A DNA stretch of 64,000 nt from Vibrio coralliilyticus ATCC BAA-450. Its GTDB lineage: Bacteria > Pseudomonadota > Gammaproteobacteria > Enterobacterales > Vibrionaceae. Shown here piece after piece: positions 34,627 to 47,926 of this stretch. Made by a program: the position numbers and the translations under genes. The notes under the pieces were generated by a model, which had not been told where the DNA came from, made no database searches, and saw only the letters and a list, made by a program, of their open reading frames with translations. Where the stretch lies: contig NZ_ACZN01000016.1 in assembly GCF_000176135.1 (NCBI RefSeq), forward strand, positions 372,001 to 436,000, in the 5' to 3' direction. The stretch's first letter is position 1. Each line of letters opens with the position of its first letter.

Positions 34627-37600
34627 ATGGAAGTCGAAATTGTACGCCAGACTCGCATCGTTGAAGAGGTAAATGGTGATGTTATTGCCGTGAAGCCAGA
34701 CGGTGCTGCGAGAAAAGTCATTCAAGGCGAGACTATCCAGTCGAATGAAATTATGATCACCGCTCGTAATGCCTCCGTGGTGTTAAGTGCGGACGGTGTT
34801 CCCTCAGAGATTGACGAAAATAGCATTTCTCTTGGATTTGGAAAGCGCAGAAACAGGTGCATGGCATGTTGCGCCAGTTGATGGAGATGTTGAGTTTGAT
34901 CTTGACCAGCTTGGTGAAGGTGCTTTAAGTGAAGACGATATTGCGGCAATTCAAGGCGCAATTTTAGACGGTGCTGACCCGACTCAAATTCTAGAAGCAA
35001 CTGCTGCGGGAGCAGGTGGTGCTGGTTCCGCTAATGGTGGCTTTGTAACCATCGACTACAATGGCACCGAAGTGTTAGCAAGTACTTTCTTCGAAACATC
35101 TGCGCAAGCACAAGACGATGCAGAAGAGACAGAAGATGAGCTAAGAACGTTAGTATTTGCTGCTGGTGGTGAAAGCATTTCAGAAGCGCTTGTTGAGGGC
35201 TCTCTATCATCTGGTACTTACCCCCAATCAGAAACAGCAACAGTCACCATCTTTGCTGGTGACCTTCCCTTAGATGCCGATAGTTTTGTCCCTGAACCTG
35301 CTTCACTCGCTAGCTTATTGGCTGAACTCAATTCTGATATCACATCTTCAGGCGAAGCCGTTACGTTTACTTATGATTCTGCCGAGAACGCTATTATCGG
35401 TGTCAACGCTCAAGGTGAAGTGTTGCGCATTGATATTGATACGACTCTGGTCGGCAAAGATGTCAGCCTTGAGCTGGCCACAACAGTAAGCCAGCCTATT
35501 GATCATGTAGATTCTGTTGGTGGTGGACAAGTTGCAATCAGCGATGATCAGATTTCAGTCAGCTTTGATATCACAGGTGCTGATTCAGGTGGTAACGCTA
35601 TTCGAGCTCCTATCGATGCTCAGGTTTCAATTGGAGATGGCGTTAATCCAACACCTCAAGCGACGAATGTTCAGAACGTCGAATCTGATTCAACGTTAAT
35701 CCAAGGCGCATTCGTTGAAATTGGCAGTGATGCACTGGCCTCAGTAACGTTTGACAGTTCTGCACTTCAGCAATTTGATGGCTTACTCAGTGACAATCAA
35801 ACCACGACGGCAACGCTGTCAGATGACGGGACAACAATCACGTTAACGGCTGATGGTTCAGGAGATACCGTACTGACGGTTAGCGTTGATACGCAGGGGC
35901 AGTATGAGTACCAGCAGTTTAAGCCTTTGGAACACAATGGCTCTGATACGATTTCTCTTTCGCTGCCTACCACTATCGTAGATTACGATCAGGACACGGT
36001 AACCAATGACCTTAATATTGAGATTACTGACGGCGACAACTCTGTTATTACTAATGTTGATGGGTTGAGTCTTGATGAATCAGGTGTTGCTGGTGGTTCG
36101 CAAGTGGGGACTGCTGTGGTTTCGGGTAGTGGTTCTATTACAGCCACCGCAGGCAGCGATATTATCGATCACTTTGAGTTGGAGCCTAGCGAATTTAATA
36201 CCGATGGCTCACTGACTTCACAGGGGCAGCAGGTCACTCTTGAACTAACGGCTAATGAGAACGGTGTTCGAACGTACGAAGGTGTGATTGAGCTCAATGG
36301 CAGCCGTGTCACAGTGTTCGAAATTAAGGTGGATTCACCTGCGCAAGGTGATTATGAGTTCGCGTTGTTTGAACAGCTTGATCATTTAGGTGCGAACGAT
36401 GAGTCATTGACGATTGAACTCCCAGTTTACGCGGTTGATGCGGATGGTGACCGTTCTGAATTAGCGGGCGGTACGGGTTCCGAGGAAGCGGGCAAAATTC
36501 TCATCCAAGTGAAAGACGATGCACCGACGATTAGCAGCGCTGACGCCTTGACTCTTGACGAAGATGACCTCGCTTCAGGTTCCTCACCAGACGTGGCTTC
36601 TTTGACGGCAAACGGTCAGTTTACTGTAACTGAAGGCGCAGATACGGTAGTTGAATACCGACTCGATACGAACTCTAATCCAGTATCAGGTTTGAAGTCC
36701 GATGGCTTGGCGGTATCGCTGAATGAAACCTATGACAGCGCAACTAATACCTATACCTATACCGCTTCAACGTCTGCTCAGGATGTATTTGTCCTGACGA
36801 TAAAAGGAGATGGCACCTACTCATTTGAGTTGAAAGGACCGATTGATCATGCTGCGAATGCTGATGATAAAACATTGAATTTCGCGGTTATTGCCAAAGA
36901 TAATGATGGTGATACTGCTGCGCAAAATATTTCTGTCAATATTGTCGATGATGCTCCTTCGATAACCCATGCTGAGGCGTTAATCCTCAACGAGAATGAC
37001 TTAGCCAGTGGCACTAGTCCAGACGCGACACGCGTGAGCCAAGATGGAGACTTCACCACGCTTGAAGGGGCGGATAAGGTCGTGAGCTACAAGCTTGACC
37101 TGACCACTAACCCGATTGATGGCCTGACTTCTCAGGGCAAAGCGGTGACGCTCTCTGAGTCCATCGATGCTGATGGTGTGGCGACGTACACGGCTTCAAG
37201 CACTGATGGCGATGTGTTTGTACTGACGTTACGTCCTGATGGCAGCTACACCTTTGAGCTGAAAGGTCCGATTGACCATGACGCTAACAGCGACAGTGAA
37301 CGCCTTGATTTCACGGTGGTGGCGACCGACACTGATGGCGACACCGACCGTATTACCATGCCTGTGACTATTGGCGATGATAGCCCGAACATCGCATCGG
37401 CTGAGGCGTTAATCCTCAACGAGAATGACTTAGCCAGTGGCACTAGTCCAGACGCGACACGCGTGAGCCAAGATGGAGACTTCACCACGCTTGAAGGGGC
37501 GGATAAGGTCGTGAGCTACAAGCTTGACCTGACCACTAACCCGATTGATGGCCTGACTTCTCAGGGCAAAGCGGTGACGCTCTCTGAGTCCATCGATGCT

Positions 37601-40600
37601 GATGGTGTGGCGACGTACACGGCTTCAAGCACTGATGGCGATGTGTTTGTACTGACGTTACGCCCTGATGGCAGTTACACCTTTGAGCTGAAAGGTCCGA
37701 TTGACCATGACGCCAACAGCGACAGTGAGCGCCTTGATTTCACGGTGGTGGCGACCGACACCGATGGTGACACCGACCGTATTACCCTGCCTGTGACCAT
37801 TGGCGATGATAGCCCGAACATCGCATCGGCGGAGGCATTAATCCTCAATGAGAATGACTTAGCCAGTGGCACTAGCCCAGACGCGACACGCGTGAGCAAA
37901 GACGGAGACTTCACCACGCTTGAAGGTGCGGATAAGGTAGTGAGCTACGAGCTTGACCTGACCACCAACCCGATTGATGGCCTGACTTCTCAGGGCAAAG
38001 CGGTGACGCTCTCTGAATCCATCGATGCCGATGGCGTGGCGACCTACACGGCTTCAAGCACTGATGGCGACGTGTTTGTACTGACGTTGCGCCCTGATGG
38101 CAGTTACACCTTTGAACTGAAAGGTCCGATTGACCATGACGCTAACAGCGACAGTGAACGCTTTGATTTCACGGTGGTGGCGACCGATACCGATGGCGAC
38201 ACCGACCGCATTGCGCTGCCAGTTACGATTGGCGATGATAGCCCGAACATCGCATCGGCTGAGGCGCTAATCCTCAATGAGAATGACTTAGCCAGTGGCA
38301 CTAGCCCAGACGCGACACGCGTGAGCAAAGACGGAGACTTCACCACGCTTGAAGGTGCGGATAAGGTAGTGAGCTACGAGCTTGACCTGACCACCAACCC
38401 GATTGATGGCCTGACTTCTCAGGGCAAAGCGGTGACGCTCTCTGAGTCCATCGATGCCGATGGTGTGGCCACCTACACGGCTTCCAGCGTAGATGGCGAT
38501 GTGTTTGTGCTGACGTTGCGCCCTGATGGCAGCTACACCTTTGAACTGAAAGGTCCGATTGACCATGACGCCAACAGCGACAGTGAACGCTTTGATTTCA
38601 CAGTGGTGGTGACCGATACCGATGGCGACACCGACCGCATTACTCTGCCTGTTACGATTGGCGATGATAGCCCGAACATCGCCTCGGCGGAGGCGTTAAT
38701 CCTCAATGAGAATGACTTAGCCAGTGGCACTAGCCCAGACGCGACACGTGTGAGCCAAGACGGAGACTTCACCACCCTTGAAGGTGCGGATAAGGTCGTG
38801 AGCTACGAGCTTGACCTGACCACTAACCCGATTGATGGCCTGACTTCTCAGGGCAAAGCGGTGACGCTCTCTGAATCCATCGATGCCGATGGTGTGGCCA
38901 CGTACACGGCTTCAAGCACTGATGGCGATGTGTTTGTGCTGACGTTACGCCCTGATGGCAGTTACACCTTTGAGCTGAAAGGTCCGATTGACCATGACGC
39001 CAACAGCGACAGTGAGCGCCTTGATTTCACGGTGGTGGCGACCGACACCGATGGTGACACCGACCGTATTACCCTGCCTGTGACCATTGGCGATGATAGC
39101 CCGAACATCGCATCGGCGGAGGCATTAATCCTCAATGAGAATGACTTAGCCAGTGGCACTAGCCCAGACGCGACACGCGTGAGCAAAGACGGAGACTTCA
39201 CCACCCTTGAAGGTGCGGATAAGGTCGTGAGCTACAAGCTTGACCTGACCACCAACCCGATTGATGGCCTGACTTCTCAGGGCAAAGCGGTGACGCTCTC
39301 TGAATCCATCGATGCCGATGGCGTGGCGACCTACACGGCTTCAAGCACTGATGGCGATGTGTTTGTGCTGACGTTGCGCCCTGATGGCAGCTACACCTTT
39401 GAACTGAAAGGTCCGATTGACCATGACGCCAACAGCGACAGTGAACGCTTTGATTTCACAGTGGTGGCGACCGATACCGATGGCGACACCGACCGCATTA
39501 CTCTGCCTGTTACGATTGGCGATGATAGCCCGAACATCGCCTCGGCGGAGGCGTTAATCCTCAATGAGAATGACTTAGCCAGTGGCACTAGCCCGGACGC
39601 GACACGCGTGAGCAAAGACGGAGACTTCACCACGCTTGAAGGTGCGGATAAGGTCGTGAGCTACGAGCTTGACCTGACCACCAACCCGATTGATGGCCTG
39701 ACTTCTCAGGGCAAAGCGGTGACGCTCTCTGAATCCATCGATGCCGATGGTGTGGCCACGTACACGGCTTCAAGCACTGATGGCGATGTGTTTGTGCTGA
39801 CGTTACGCCCTGATGGCAGTTACACCTTTGAGCTGAAAGGTCCGATTGACCATGACGCCAACAGCGACAGTGAACGCTTTGATTTCACGGTGGTGGCGAC
39901 CGATACCGATGGCGACACCGACCGCATTACATTGCCTGTTACGATTGGCGATGATAGCCCGACAATTCGCTCTATTGACCCATCAAGCACGTTTGTCGTT
40001 GATGAAGATGATACGGCAGCAGGTTCTGATTCGTCTGGTGCAGTCGCCGTTGCGACAGGTAGTTTTGTCACCTCACAAGGGGCTGATGGTGTTGTTGCCT
40101 ATGAGTTGGTGAATATAGCTGATACGCAAAATGGTCTAACGTCTAATGGGCAAGCCGTTACGATTTCAGAGGTGAATGGCGTTGCCGGCGCGACCACTTA
40201 TCAAGGTGTGGCTGGCGGTCAAGTGATCTTCACTATAGTGCTGTCTGACAACGGTGATTACACTTACACCCAATTTAAAGCTTTGGACCATGCACAAAAC
40301 AGCGATACGTTGACCATTCCGTTCGATGTGGTTGCGATTGATAAAGACAACGACATCTCACCTGCTGTCCGCCTACCAATTGCAGTCATTGATGATCAAC
40401 CTGTACTAACGGGGACGACAGGGGAAACATCTGTCGACGAAGATGACCTAGCGGGTATCGGCTCGGATCGCTCAGAAGACACCACGATTAATGGTAACTT
40501 CGTCATTGCTGAAGGCGCTGACAGTGTTGTGGAATATGAGTTAACTAATGCAGATGATACGTTAGATGGTTTGTCTGCTGACGGCGAAGCGCTTGAGTGG

Positions 40601-43600
40601 GCTGCTGTCCAAACCAGTGGCACGACGTTCACCTATACAGCAATGACTGAAAATGGTCATGAGCCAGTATTTAGAATTGTTTTTGATACATTAGACAACA
40701 GCTATCAATTTGAATTACTTAAACCTCTTGATCATGCAGACGGTGCGGGTGAAAACAGTGTCCAAATAGACTTTACAATCAAGGCGACAGATTTTGATGG
40801 AGATGAGTCCGCTGCGATTACTCTACCTATTACCGTCGTCGATGATGTCCCATTGTTGACTGACCACTCGATTTCTAGAGTTGAAGGTAGTGGTTTCAAG
40901 AGAGTGAATATGTTTGAAGCCTCCACTGATAAAGGGGCTGATGACGCTGCTATTACGATGATTGAAGGGACTACAGACGGTACTTCGGTGATTAAATTTG
41001 GCGGTGAAAATGGTACCTATGTCGATAGTGTCGATATTCAGTCTGGCAATCAAACGATCAAAGTTTACGAAGAGTACGATACTGGTAACGGAACAAGAGA
41101 TATCCGCGAACTGGGTGAGTTGAGAGTCAACTCTAATGGTGACATCCGTTTCAAAGCGTACGATAACCTAGAACATGATGGTGATACGTTTGATTTTAGT
41201 ATTGATGTGACTGCGACGGATGGAGACAAAGATACCTCAACGGCGCAATTGGATCTGACCATCGTCGATAGAAAAGCGTCAGCAATCGCGCTCAAAGTTA
41301 CGACTTTCGAAGAATCTGGTCGTGATCCGTCGATTGACTACGATCCAAATAATCCGAATACCGTTGATACCGCTAACGTTCAGGATAACCAGAGCGGCAT
41401 CACGGGTCTTGACTCTCCAACACAGATTTTGCTTCAAGCGAATTTGTATGATGCGGATAACAACGAATCTATCGGTGGTATGACGATCAAGGCGGGAGAT
41501 CACCACGGTACCTTCTACTACTTTGACGGCAGCCAATACGTCGAACTTGAACCAAACAACAGAGGCAAAATCTACATTGATGGCTCTTTGATTGATCAGA
41601 CATCGAGTGTGAATGGCGATGGCGATCAAATCACCACGATCACTAACCTGTATTTTGTACCAGACAGAAACTACTCGACCGATGAATCAGGTATCCAGAT
41701 CAAGTACCAGCTTGAAATTGACAACGATGGTACGTTGGATCATAAGCTGAATTCGAGCTTCAGAATTGAAGTGGAAAGTGTCGCCGATATTGCCACCTGG
41801 GATGATGCCAATAGCACCTACGAATACACGCTAACAGAGGATGGGGCTCATCAGACGCTCAACTTGAGTGCGGTGACACAAGATACCAGTAATCCAGAGA
41901 CGATTACGTACCGTCTTGAAGTGACTCAAGGTCAAGGCGAGTTTGAGTTACTGGATGCATCAGGAAACGTCATTGCAGAGTCATCTCCAGGCGTTTATCT
42001 GATCAGCTCTGATGACATCAACAGTGTTCAGCTAAATCCGAGGGATAACTTCTCTGGAGCGATTAAGTTTGACGCAAAAGCATTGACCGAAGAAAGCTCC
42101 AATGCTGTTTCTGGCAAAGAAACTGCCGAGTCCGTGGTTCAAGAGCTGGTATTCAATGTTACGCCGAAGGCAGATGAGAGTAGCTTCTCAGTCAACCGTA
42201 TCTCAATCTTTGAGGATAATGCGGCGAGCCAGAACACAGTCGATCCCGATACCGATCATGAACCGTTTACACTCGATAAAGTCATCACGCTCAATTCAAC
42301 GGTTGACATTGATACTCCGGGAGATACTTCTGAAGTGCTGTATGTCCGTTTATCTGATTTCACTGACGAAAATGGTCAGCCGCTAACTGGCTTTGAAGTA
42401 CGTTGGGTGAGTTCAGGTGATCCGCTAACGCTGATTACGGATGGTAGTGAAAGCTATTACGAGATTGCACAATCTGATTTGGATAAAGTTGAAATTCAAC
42501 CGCCACTACATTCCAACGAGAACTTCACCTTTGAGGCCACAGGTGTTGTGAAAGATACCGCAACACTTGGCGATGGCTCTCAGGTTACCGATGTGGTCGA
42601 AATGGGTGCGGGTAAAACCGTTCATGTGTCGGTGAAAGGTGTCGCTGACATCCCTTACATCCCAGATGTACCAGATGTTCCTGACACTGGTGCTGAGCTT
42701 GATACTTGGTACAGCTACACAGACGGTAATGGCAATGCAGGTGCGCAGGTTGTCATTAACGAAAACTCCAGTATTGAGCTGAGTTTTGCCGTCCTGTCGG
42801 GTGAAGAAAAAGATGGTGTCAATGATAACTCTGAATCGATAACGGTACTTCTCTCGGATATTCCTGATGGCGTTCAATTGTACGACAGTAATGGTGGTGC
42901 AATTGACTTGGTATATGTAGGTAGTGATGCTAATGGCCCTATTTATCAGGCCAATATTACTCAAGAGCAATACAATTCAGGTATTACGGTTGAACCGCCA
43001 AAACATTCGACGGAAGACATTAACATAACGACGAAAGTTATCGTTACGGAGAATGACGGCCACATCAGAGAAGTTGACGGCAGTATTCTGGTTAAAGTTG
43101 TTCCTGTTATTGATGCCGGTGGTAGTGATGACGCTTACAGTAGGACTTCTACAGGTAACGAAGACAGCTTTATCGTCGTCCCTTGGAATCTGCAAAATGC
43201 AGAGAATCCTGACAGAGCACCAGATACCAATGATCGTGATTATGAGTTCGTCTCATCCATTACTATTTCAGGTTTCCCTGAAGATGTTGAGATTACGATT
43301 GATGGCGTTCCAGTGGCTAACTACACAGGCGGCACCGCGATTTATGATGACGTTACCAATACATTGACGATCACTGGGTTGGACGAAAACTCCAGCCAAC
43401 CTGTCGTGCGTGTTAAGCCGCCAGAAGACTCTAGCGTCGACATGAACTTACAGACCAAATTGGTCATCGAAGAGCATGACGCCGATAATAATGGGGACAG
43501 TGTTGCCCCTAAAGAAGTGACGGGTTCACTCACCGTTGTGGTTAGGCCAATTGTTGAGAGTGATGGTGATCTTCAGGTTAAATCTAATAATGCTGTTGTT

Positions 43601-46600
43601 ACCACGATTGACGATGCAGATGATGATGGTCGTATAGACTTCACTATCAACGATCAAAATGGTGATGCGAATGTTATTGTCTTTGAAGATCTTGATCCGA
43701 GTTCGGATGAACTAGTCAAAGAAGTGGTGGTTCGTTTTGTCGGCATTTCAGGTGATGACTTGGATCAGCTGTTTGTCACAGGTGCTGTCAACAATGGTGA
43801 CGGCTCTTGGACAGTGACGGATGAAGAAAACTTCAGCATTGTCGCCCCTGATGGCCTTAGTTACACCGATAGCAATGGGTTACCGAGCAGTACCTTGACG
43901 GTTGAGTTTGTCGCTCAGGTTTACGATAAAGGTGATGAAAACGAGAATGGCCCAGTGAGTCAGAAATCGACCACTGTGGATCTTACTTTCCCGACTGATG
44001 TTATTGATCAAAACAGCGAAGCTGCGGTTATTGAGCAAGTGACGACTCCAGACGCCATTATCACAGGAGTCGAAGACAACTACGTTGACCTTAGTAGTCA
44101 GCTAAGCAATGTTGTCCAAATTGGTGTCGATGGTAGTAATATCAGTACTGCTGATCATGTCGCGGATCAGCTCACGATAGTGATTGATCCAAGCGATATT
44201 CCAGCAGAAGTGAGTGGTTTGAAAGTGATCGGAGCGGAATACGATTTCGCTAATAACCTTTACCTGTTCGAAGCAACCGTCAATCCTGATGGCAGTATTT
44301 CGATTCCTGATGGCCTCAAACTAGAGCTGCCAGAGGATTATGCTGGTGACTTCAACTTACCGATTACCTTTGTCACTACGGATAAAGCGTCCGGTGATGA
44401 GAATCGTGTCGAATTGAATATTCCTGTCGCAATAACACCGGTAGTTGATATAGCGCCGGGAGCGGGCGAGCAGGGTCAGCCTCTCGACAGCGATGTCACT
44501 CCTGAAATAAGCCTGAGTGCGACTTCAGTTGAAAAAGGCACGGGTACTCAGTTGGACGCTAATGCACTGGAAGATAATCTTATTAAGTTAGATCTTGATA
44601 TTGATTTGGCAGATGTTCGCAACGATAGTCACCAAGGCCAAGAAACACTGACGAGAGTTGAAATCACGTTACCTGATTCTAGCTTGGGTTATTTCGCTGA
44701 TGTGAATGGTGACCCTATCCAACCAGACAGCAGTGTGTTTGTCGTTGATTCTAACGATCCTGTGGTTATTCAGGCGGCATTAGATGGCTTGTACTTTGTA
44801 CCTAAAGAGAACTATCCGACGGACAGCAGTGGCAATTCAATCTCCTTTACAGTGAAAGGCACGGTGGTTGACCAAACCACTTTTGATACCACAGGTACGA
44901 CGCAAGTTTCCAATACGAGTAGTGAGCGCACCTTCACGCAGAACGTGGACATTGATATCACGCCAGTCCTGGATCCTGTCACTATGCCAACCGCAGCGGA
45001 CAATATCGTTGTGGTTGGTGATGAAGATACCGACATTTCGCTCACTTCAGGTGGTTCTGGATTGTCGATCGCATTGAATGACACGGATGGCTCAGAGCAA
45101 TTCCTTTCAGCCAAACTAACGGGTGTGCCTGATGACTTTACGGTAACCAGTACTTCGTCTGACTTTGTAGTTAAGAACAGTGGTGGTGGTGAATGGGTTA
45201 TTCAATTGACTGACCCGAGCGTAACAGAAATCGATCTGTCAGCGATTTCGATTCGCCCAGCAGAGCATTTCAGTGGCACTGCCAATATTGGAATTACTGT
45301 GTTTACGCAAGAGCAACTGTTACAAGAGCCTACTGCACATCAAGGGCAATTCACCATTGATGTTACCCCTGTTGGCGATGTGGTAGACATTGACCCAACA
45401 AGCAGTGTGACTGGTAATGAAGGTGAGAATATCGACATTGCTATAAACGCGAGTATCGTTGATAAAACCGATCTGTTACCGGGTGATTCTGCTCAGGATC
45501 AGCCAGAAACATTGTTAATTACTGTTGAGCAAGTACCGGACGGTGCGACGATTTACTACCCAGATGGTGTGACACCTGCGAACAATCTAGGCAATGGTAA
45601 ATGGGAGCTGCGTGTCGATGCTCAGGAAGTCGACAAGATTGTGTTTAATTCCGGGGATCACAACAAAGGAACTTGGAATGAAGATAGCCTGAAAATTACC
45701 GTCCAATCGGTGGATAAAGATGCGGATGGCAATGAATATCTTGGTCCGACAACGAATCAGGTCTTTGATGTCGCCGTTGATGTTGAAGCGGTGAATGACC
45801 GCCCAGAGTTCAACAATATCGCTGATATTCAGACCGCAGAAGATACTGTCGTGGCGATTAAAGGCTTCACGGTGTCCGATGTGGATTCTAGCCTTGATGA
45901 TCCCGATGCTGAATACACGTTGACTTTAAATGTAGATAGCGGCGAGCTATTCCAAAACACCACGATAGCAGCTAACAATGGGCTCACCGTCTCGGTGGAT
46001 GCATCAGGCCAGACTGTGACAATTACGGGTAAAGTCGCTGACATCAACTCGGCTCTTGCTCAAGACCTTGTCACATTCAAGCCGGATGAAAACAGCAATG
46101 ATTTGATCGACACTGATGGCGTTAAAGTGACGGCCCACATCGACGATCAAGGCAATGTGGGTTCGGTGGATGCTGCAAACCCAGACACCTCAAACACCAA
46201 CGAAACGTCATTCGTTATTCATGTCTCTGAAGTGAATGACGAGCCTCAAGCTGGCGATCTTGACCTAGGGGATATTCTTGAAGAAGGCAGTATTCAGATC
46301 ACCGCCGCGCAGTTGATTGCCGCCAGCAATGACATTGATGGTGATGATTTGGTGGTTAAGTCCATCTCTGTCCCCGCAGAGCAAGGTACACTGACTCTTA
46401 ACCCAGACGGTGTTTCTTGGACGTTTACGGCAGCAGATGACTTTAATGGTGATGTGTCCATCAGCTATACCATTGAGGACAATGGTGCAACGAACGGAGT
46501 CAATGACTTCCTTCAAGATACAGGTACGGTTTCATTGTCTGTGATAGGGGTAAATGATAAGCCTGAGATTGATGTGGACGACATTACGACCATCATCAAT

Positions 46601-47857
46601 GAATCTTCGGGCCAGTTGATCAGTGGAATCTCCGTCAGCGATGCTGACTATGTTGACGCATTTGCTAATGACGCCATGACTGTCACGCTCAGTGTCGATT
46701 TTGGACAGCTGAATGTAACCATACCTGCGGGCTCTTCTATCACAGCGACTCCGTCGTCAGGCAGTTCAATTACACTGACGGGCACTATTGGTGAACTGAA
46801 TACCCTGCTGGATTCTCCATCTGCTGGCACTGGTGTAACCTTTGATGCGACGCACGCCCCATCTGACAGCGTGACGCTTGCCATTACTGCGACGGATTCA
46901 GGCAACCCTTCAGGCATGGTGATGTCGGAGACAACGCAAAAACCGATCACGATTACGCCTGTTGCAAACGCGCCAACTCTATCGATTGCGCCAGATAACA
47001 ATTATGTGAAGAACATTAATGCCAGCCTAACAGCAAGCAATAATGGTATCGCTCTACTGGGGATCGTTGCGGCACTTACGGATGTCCATGAAGCTCTATC
47101 TCTGGAGTTGTCGGGACTTCCTGCTGGATCAACGGTGGAAACATCGTCAGGAACGCTGGTTCCAGTGGACGGTAAAGTTGTCGTGCCTGCAGATGATATT
47201 GATAGCGTCTCTATCGTCGGTGCACAGGAAGGGGCACATACCATTCAATTGACTGCGGTGTCGACTGAAACGGATAGCTCTACGGCTGAATCAGCACCTA
47301 TTGATATCAACCTTAACGTGACCAATGATATCTCCGATATTGATGTTTCTTCCTCTAGCCAAGATAACCAGCTATTGGGAAGTGACGAAGGTATCGAGTT
47401 GCAGGCGGGTTCCGGTGACGACCGAATCGAAGGAGGAACTGGCAATGATACGCTTATCGGTGGTGCTGGTGACGATATTCTTGATGGTGGTTTAGGTTCA
47501 GACATTCTGACAGGTGGAACTGGTGAAGATACCTTTATTTGGCATGAAATTGATGATGGTGCGACGGACACTATTACCGATTTCAGTATTGCTGAAGGAG
47601 ATCAGATTGACCTGCGTGAAGTGTTACCTGAACTGAAGCAAGCTAATGTGGATATGGATACTTTACTGTCCCATTTGGATGCAAAGTTAGTTGATGGAGA
47701 TGATATTGAACTTAAAGTGCACCCTGATGGTAATGGAAATGGTGAGCAAACTATTCTGGTGGAGGATTTAGGTCAACAAATTGACTTCAACAGCATGGAT
47801 TCCTCGCAAATTATATCGACCTTGCTTGATCAGCACATTATCGTCCACGATCAGTAA
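34627..47857 (+). CDS. giant LapA-type RTX adhesin, N-terminus frameshifted
   Basis: Secreted, surface-retained adhesin, ~4,409 residues if read across a one-base shift. Start ATG 34627 (GAGGGG six bases upstream). Residues 1-68 ([20 protein letters not shown]) and, after the shift, [20 protein letters not shown] form a LapA-type retention module; a LapG-type TAAG site follows (35000-35011). Then T1SS-143 repeats (35680-40850; seven nearly identical at 36959-39961), diverged domains (41270-45780), cadherin-like domains (45790-46960), RTX nonapeptides ([20 protein letters not shown], 47400-47560) and a C-terminal type I secretion domain. The 5' frame stops at 34881; the long frame is open from 34787. 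Either a mutation, a sequence error or recoding near 34832. No VWA or PA14 domain seen. Exporter genes are not nearby. Confidence 0.88.
35000..35011 (+). other. predicted LapG cleavage site (TAAG)
   Basis: The codons read Thr-Ala-Ala-Gly just after the retention module, in the context [11 protein letters not shown]. This is the di-alanine motif cut by the periplasmic protease LapG in LapA-type adhesins. Position, after a compact N-terminal domain and before the repeats, is as expected. Confidence 0.75.
36959..39961 (+). repeat. seven near-identical 429-bp tandem repeats
   Basis: Seven in-frame copies of exactly 429 bp (143 codons) starting at 36959, 37388, 37817, 38246, 38675, 39104 and 39533. 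They encode the T1SS-143 domain ([18 protein letters not shown] to [10 protein letters not shown], with a Ca-binding-like TDTDGDTDR loop). Copies differ by a few substitutions (Lys/Glu in VSYKLD, Leu/Phe in SERLDF, Gln/Lys before DGDFTT) shuffled between copies, as expected from gene conversion or unequal crossing over. Flanking copies are strongly diverged. Confidence 0.95.
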
Positions 47858-47872
47858 TTCTGAATATAAAAA

Positions 47873-47913
47873 CGCCCTCAACCTTGTTCAGGCTAGGTTG
47901 AGGGCGCTTTGTT
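47873..47913. terminator. bidirectional terminator, adhesin and dcu-like gene
   Basis: Arms CGCCCTCAACCT (47873-47884) and AGGTTGAGGGCG (47895-47906), a perfect 12-bp stem, followed on the plus strand by a T-rich run and preceded by A's that give T's on the minus strand. It lies between two convergent stops. Confidence 0.9.
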
Positions 47914-47926
47914 TTATCTCATGCTT

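Noticed and set aside
34825..34840. Programmed +1 frameshift of the prfB kind at the CTT codon
   Set aside because: CTT is the slippery codon in prfB, but there is no following stop codon and no internal Shine-Dalgarno at the right distance. Kept only as one possibility in the frameshift finding.
36959..39961. Regular repeats considered as a CRISPR-like or satellite array
   Set aside because: Units are 429 bp, contiguous, in frame and encode a known extracellular repeat domain; there are no spacers.
37246..40071. A ladder of ~80-residue reading frames on the minus strand at 429-bp intervals
   Set aside because: They are the antisense of the tandem repeats and recur only because the repeat does; no ribosome sites and no independent codon signal.
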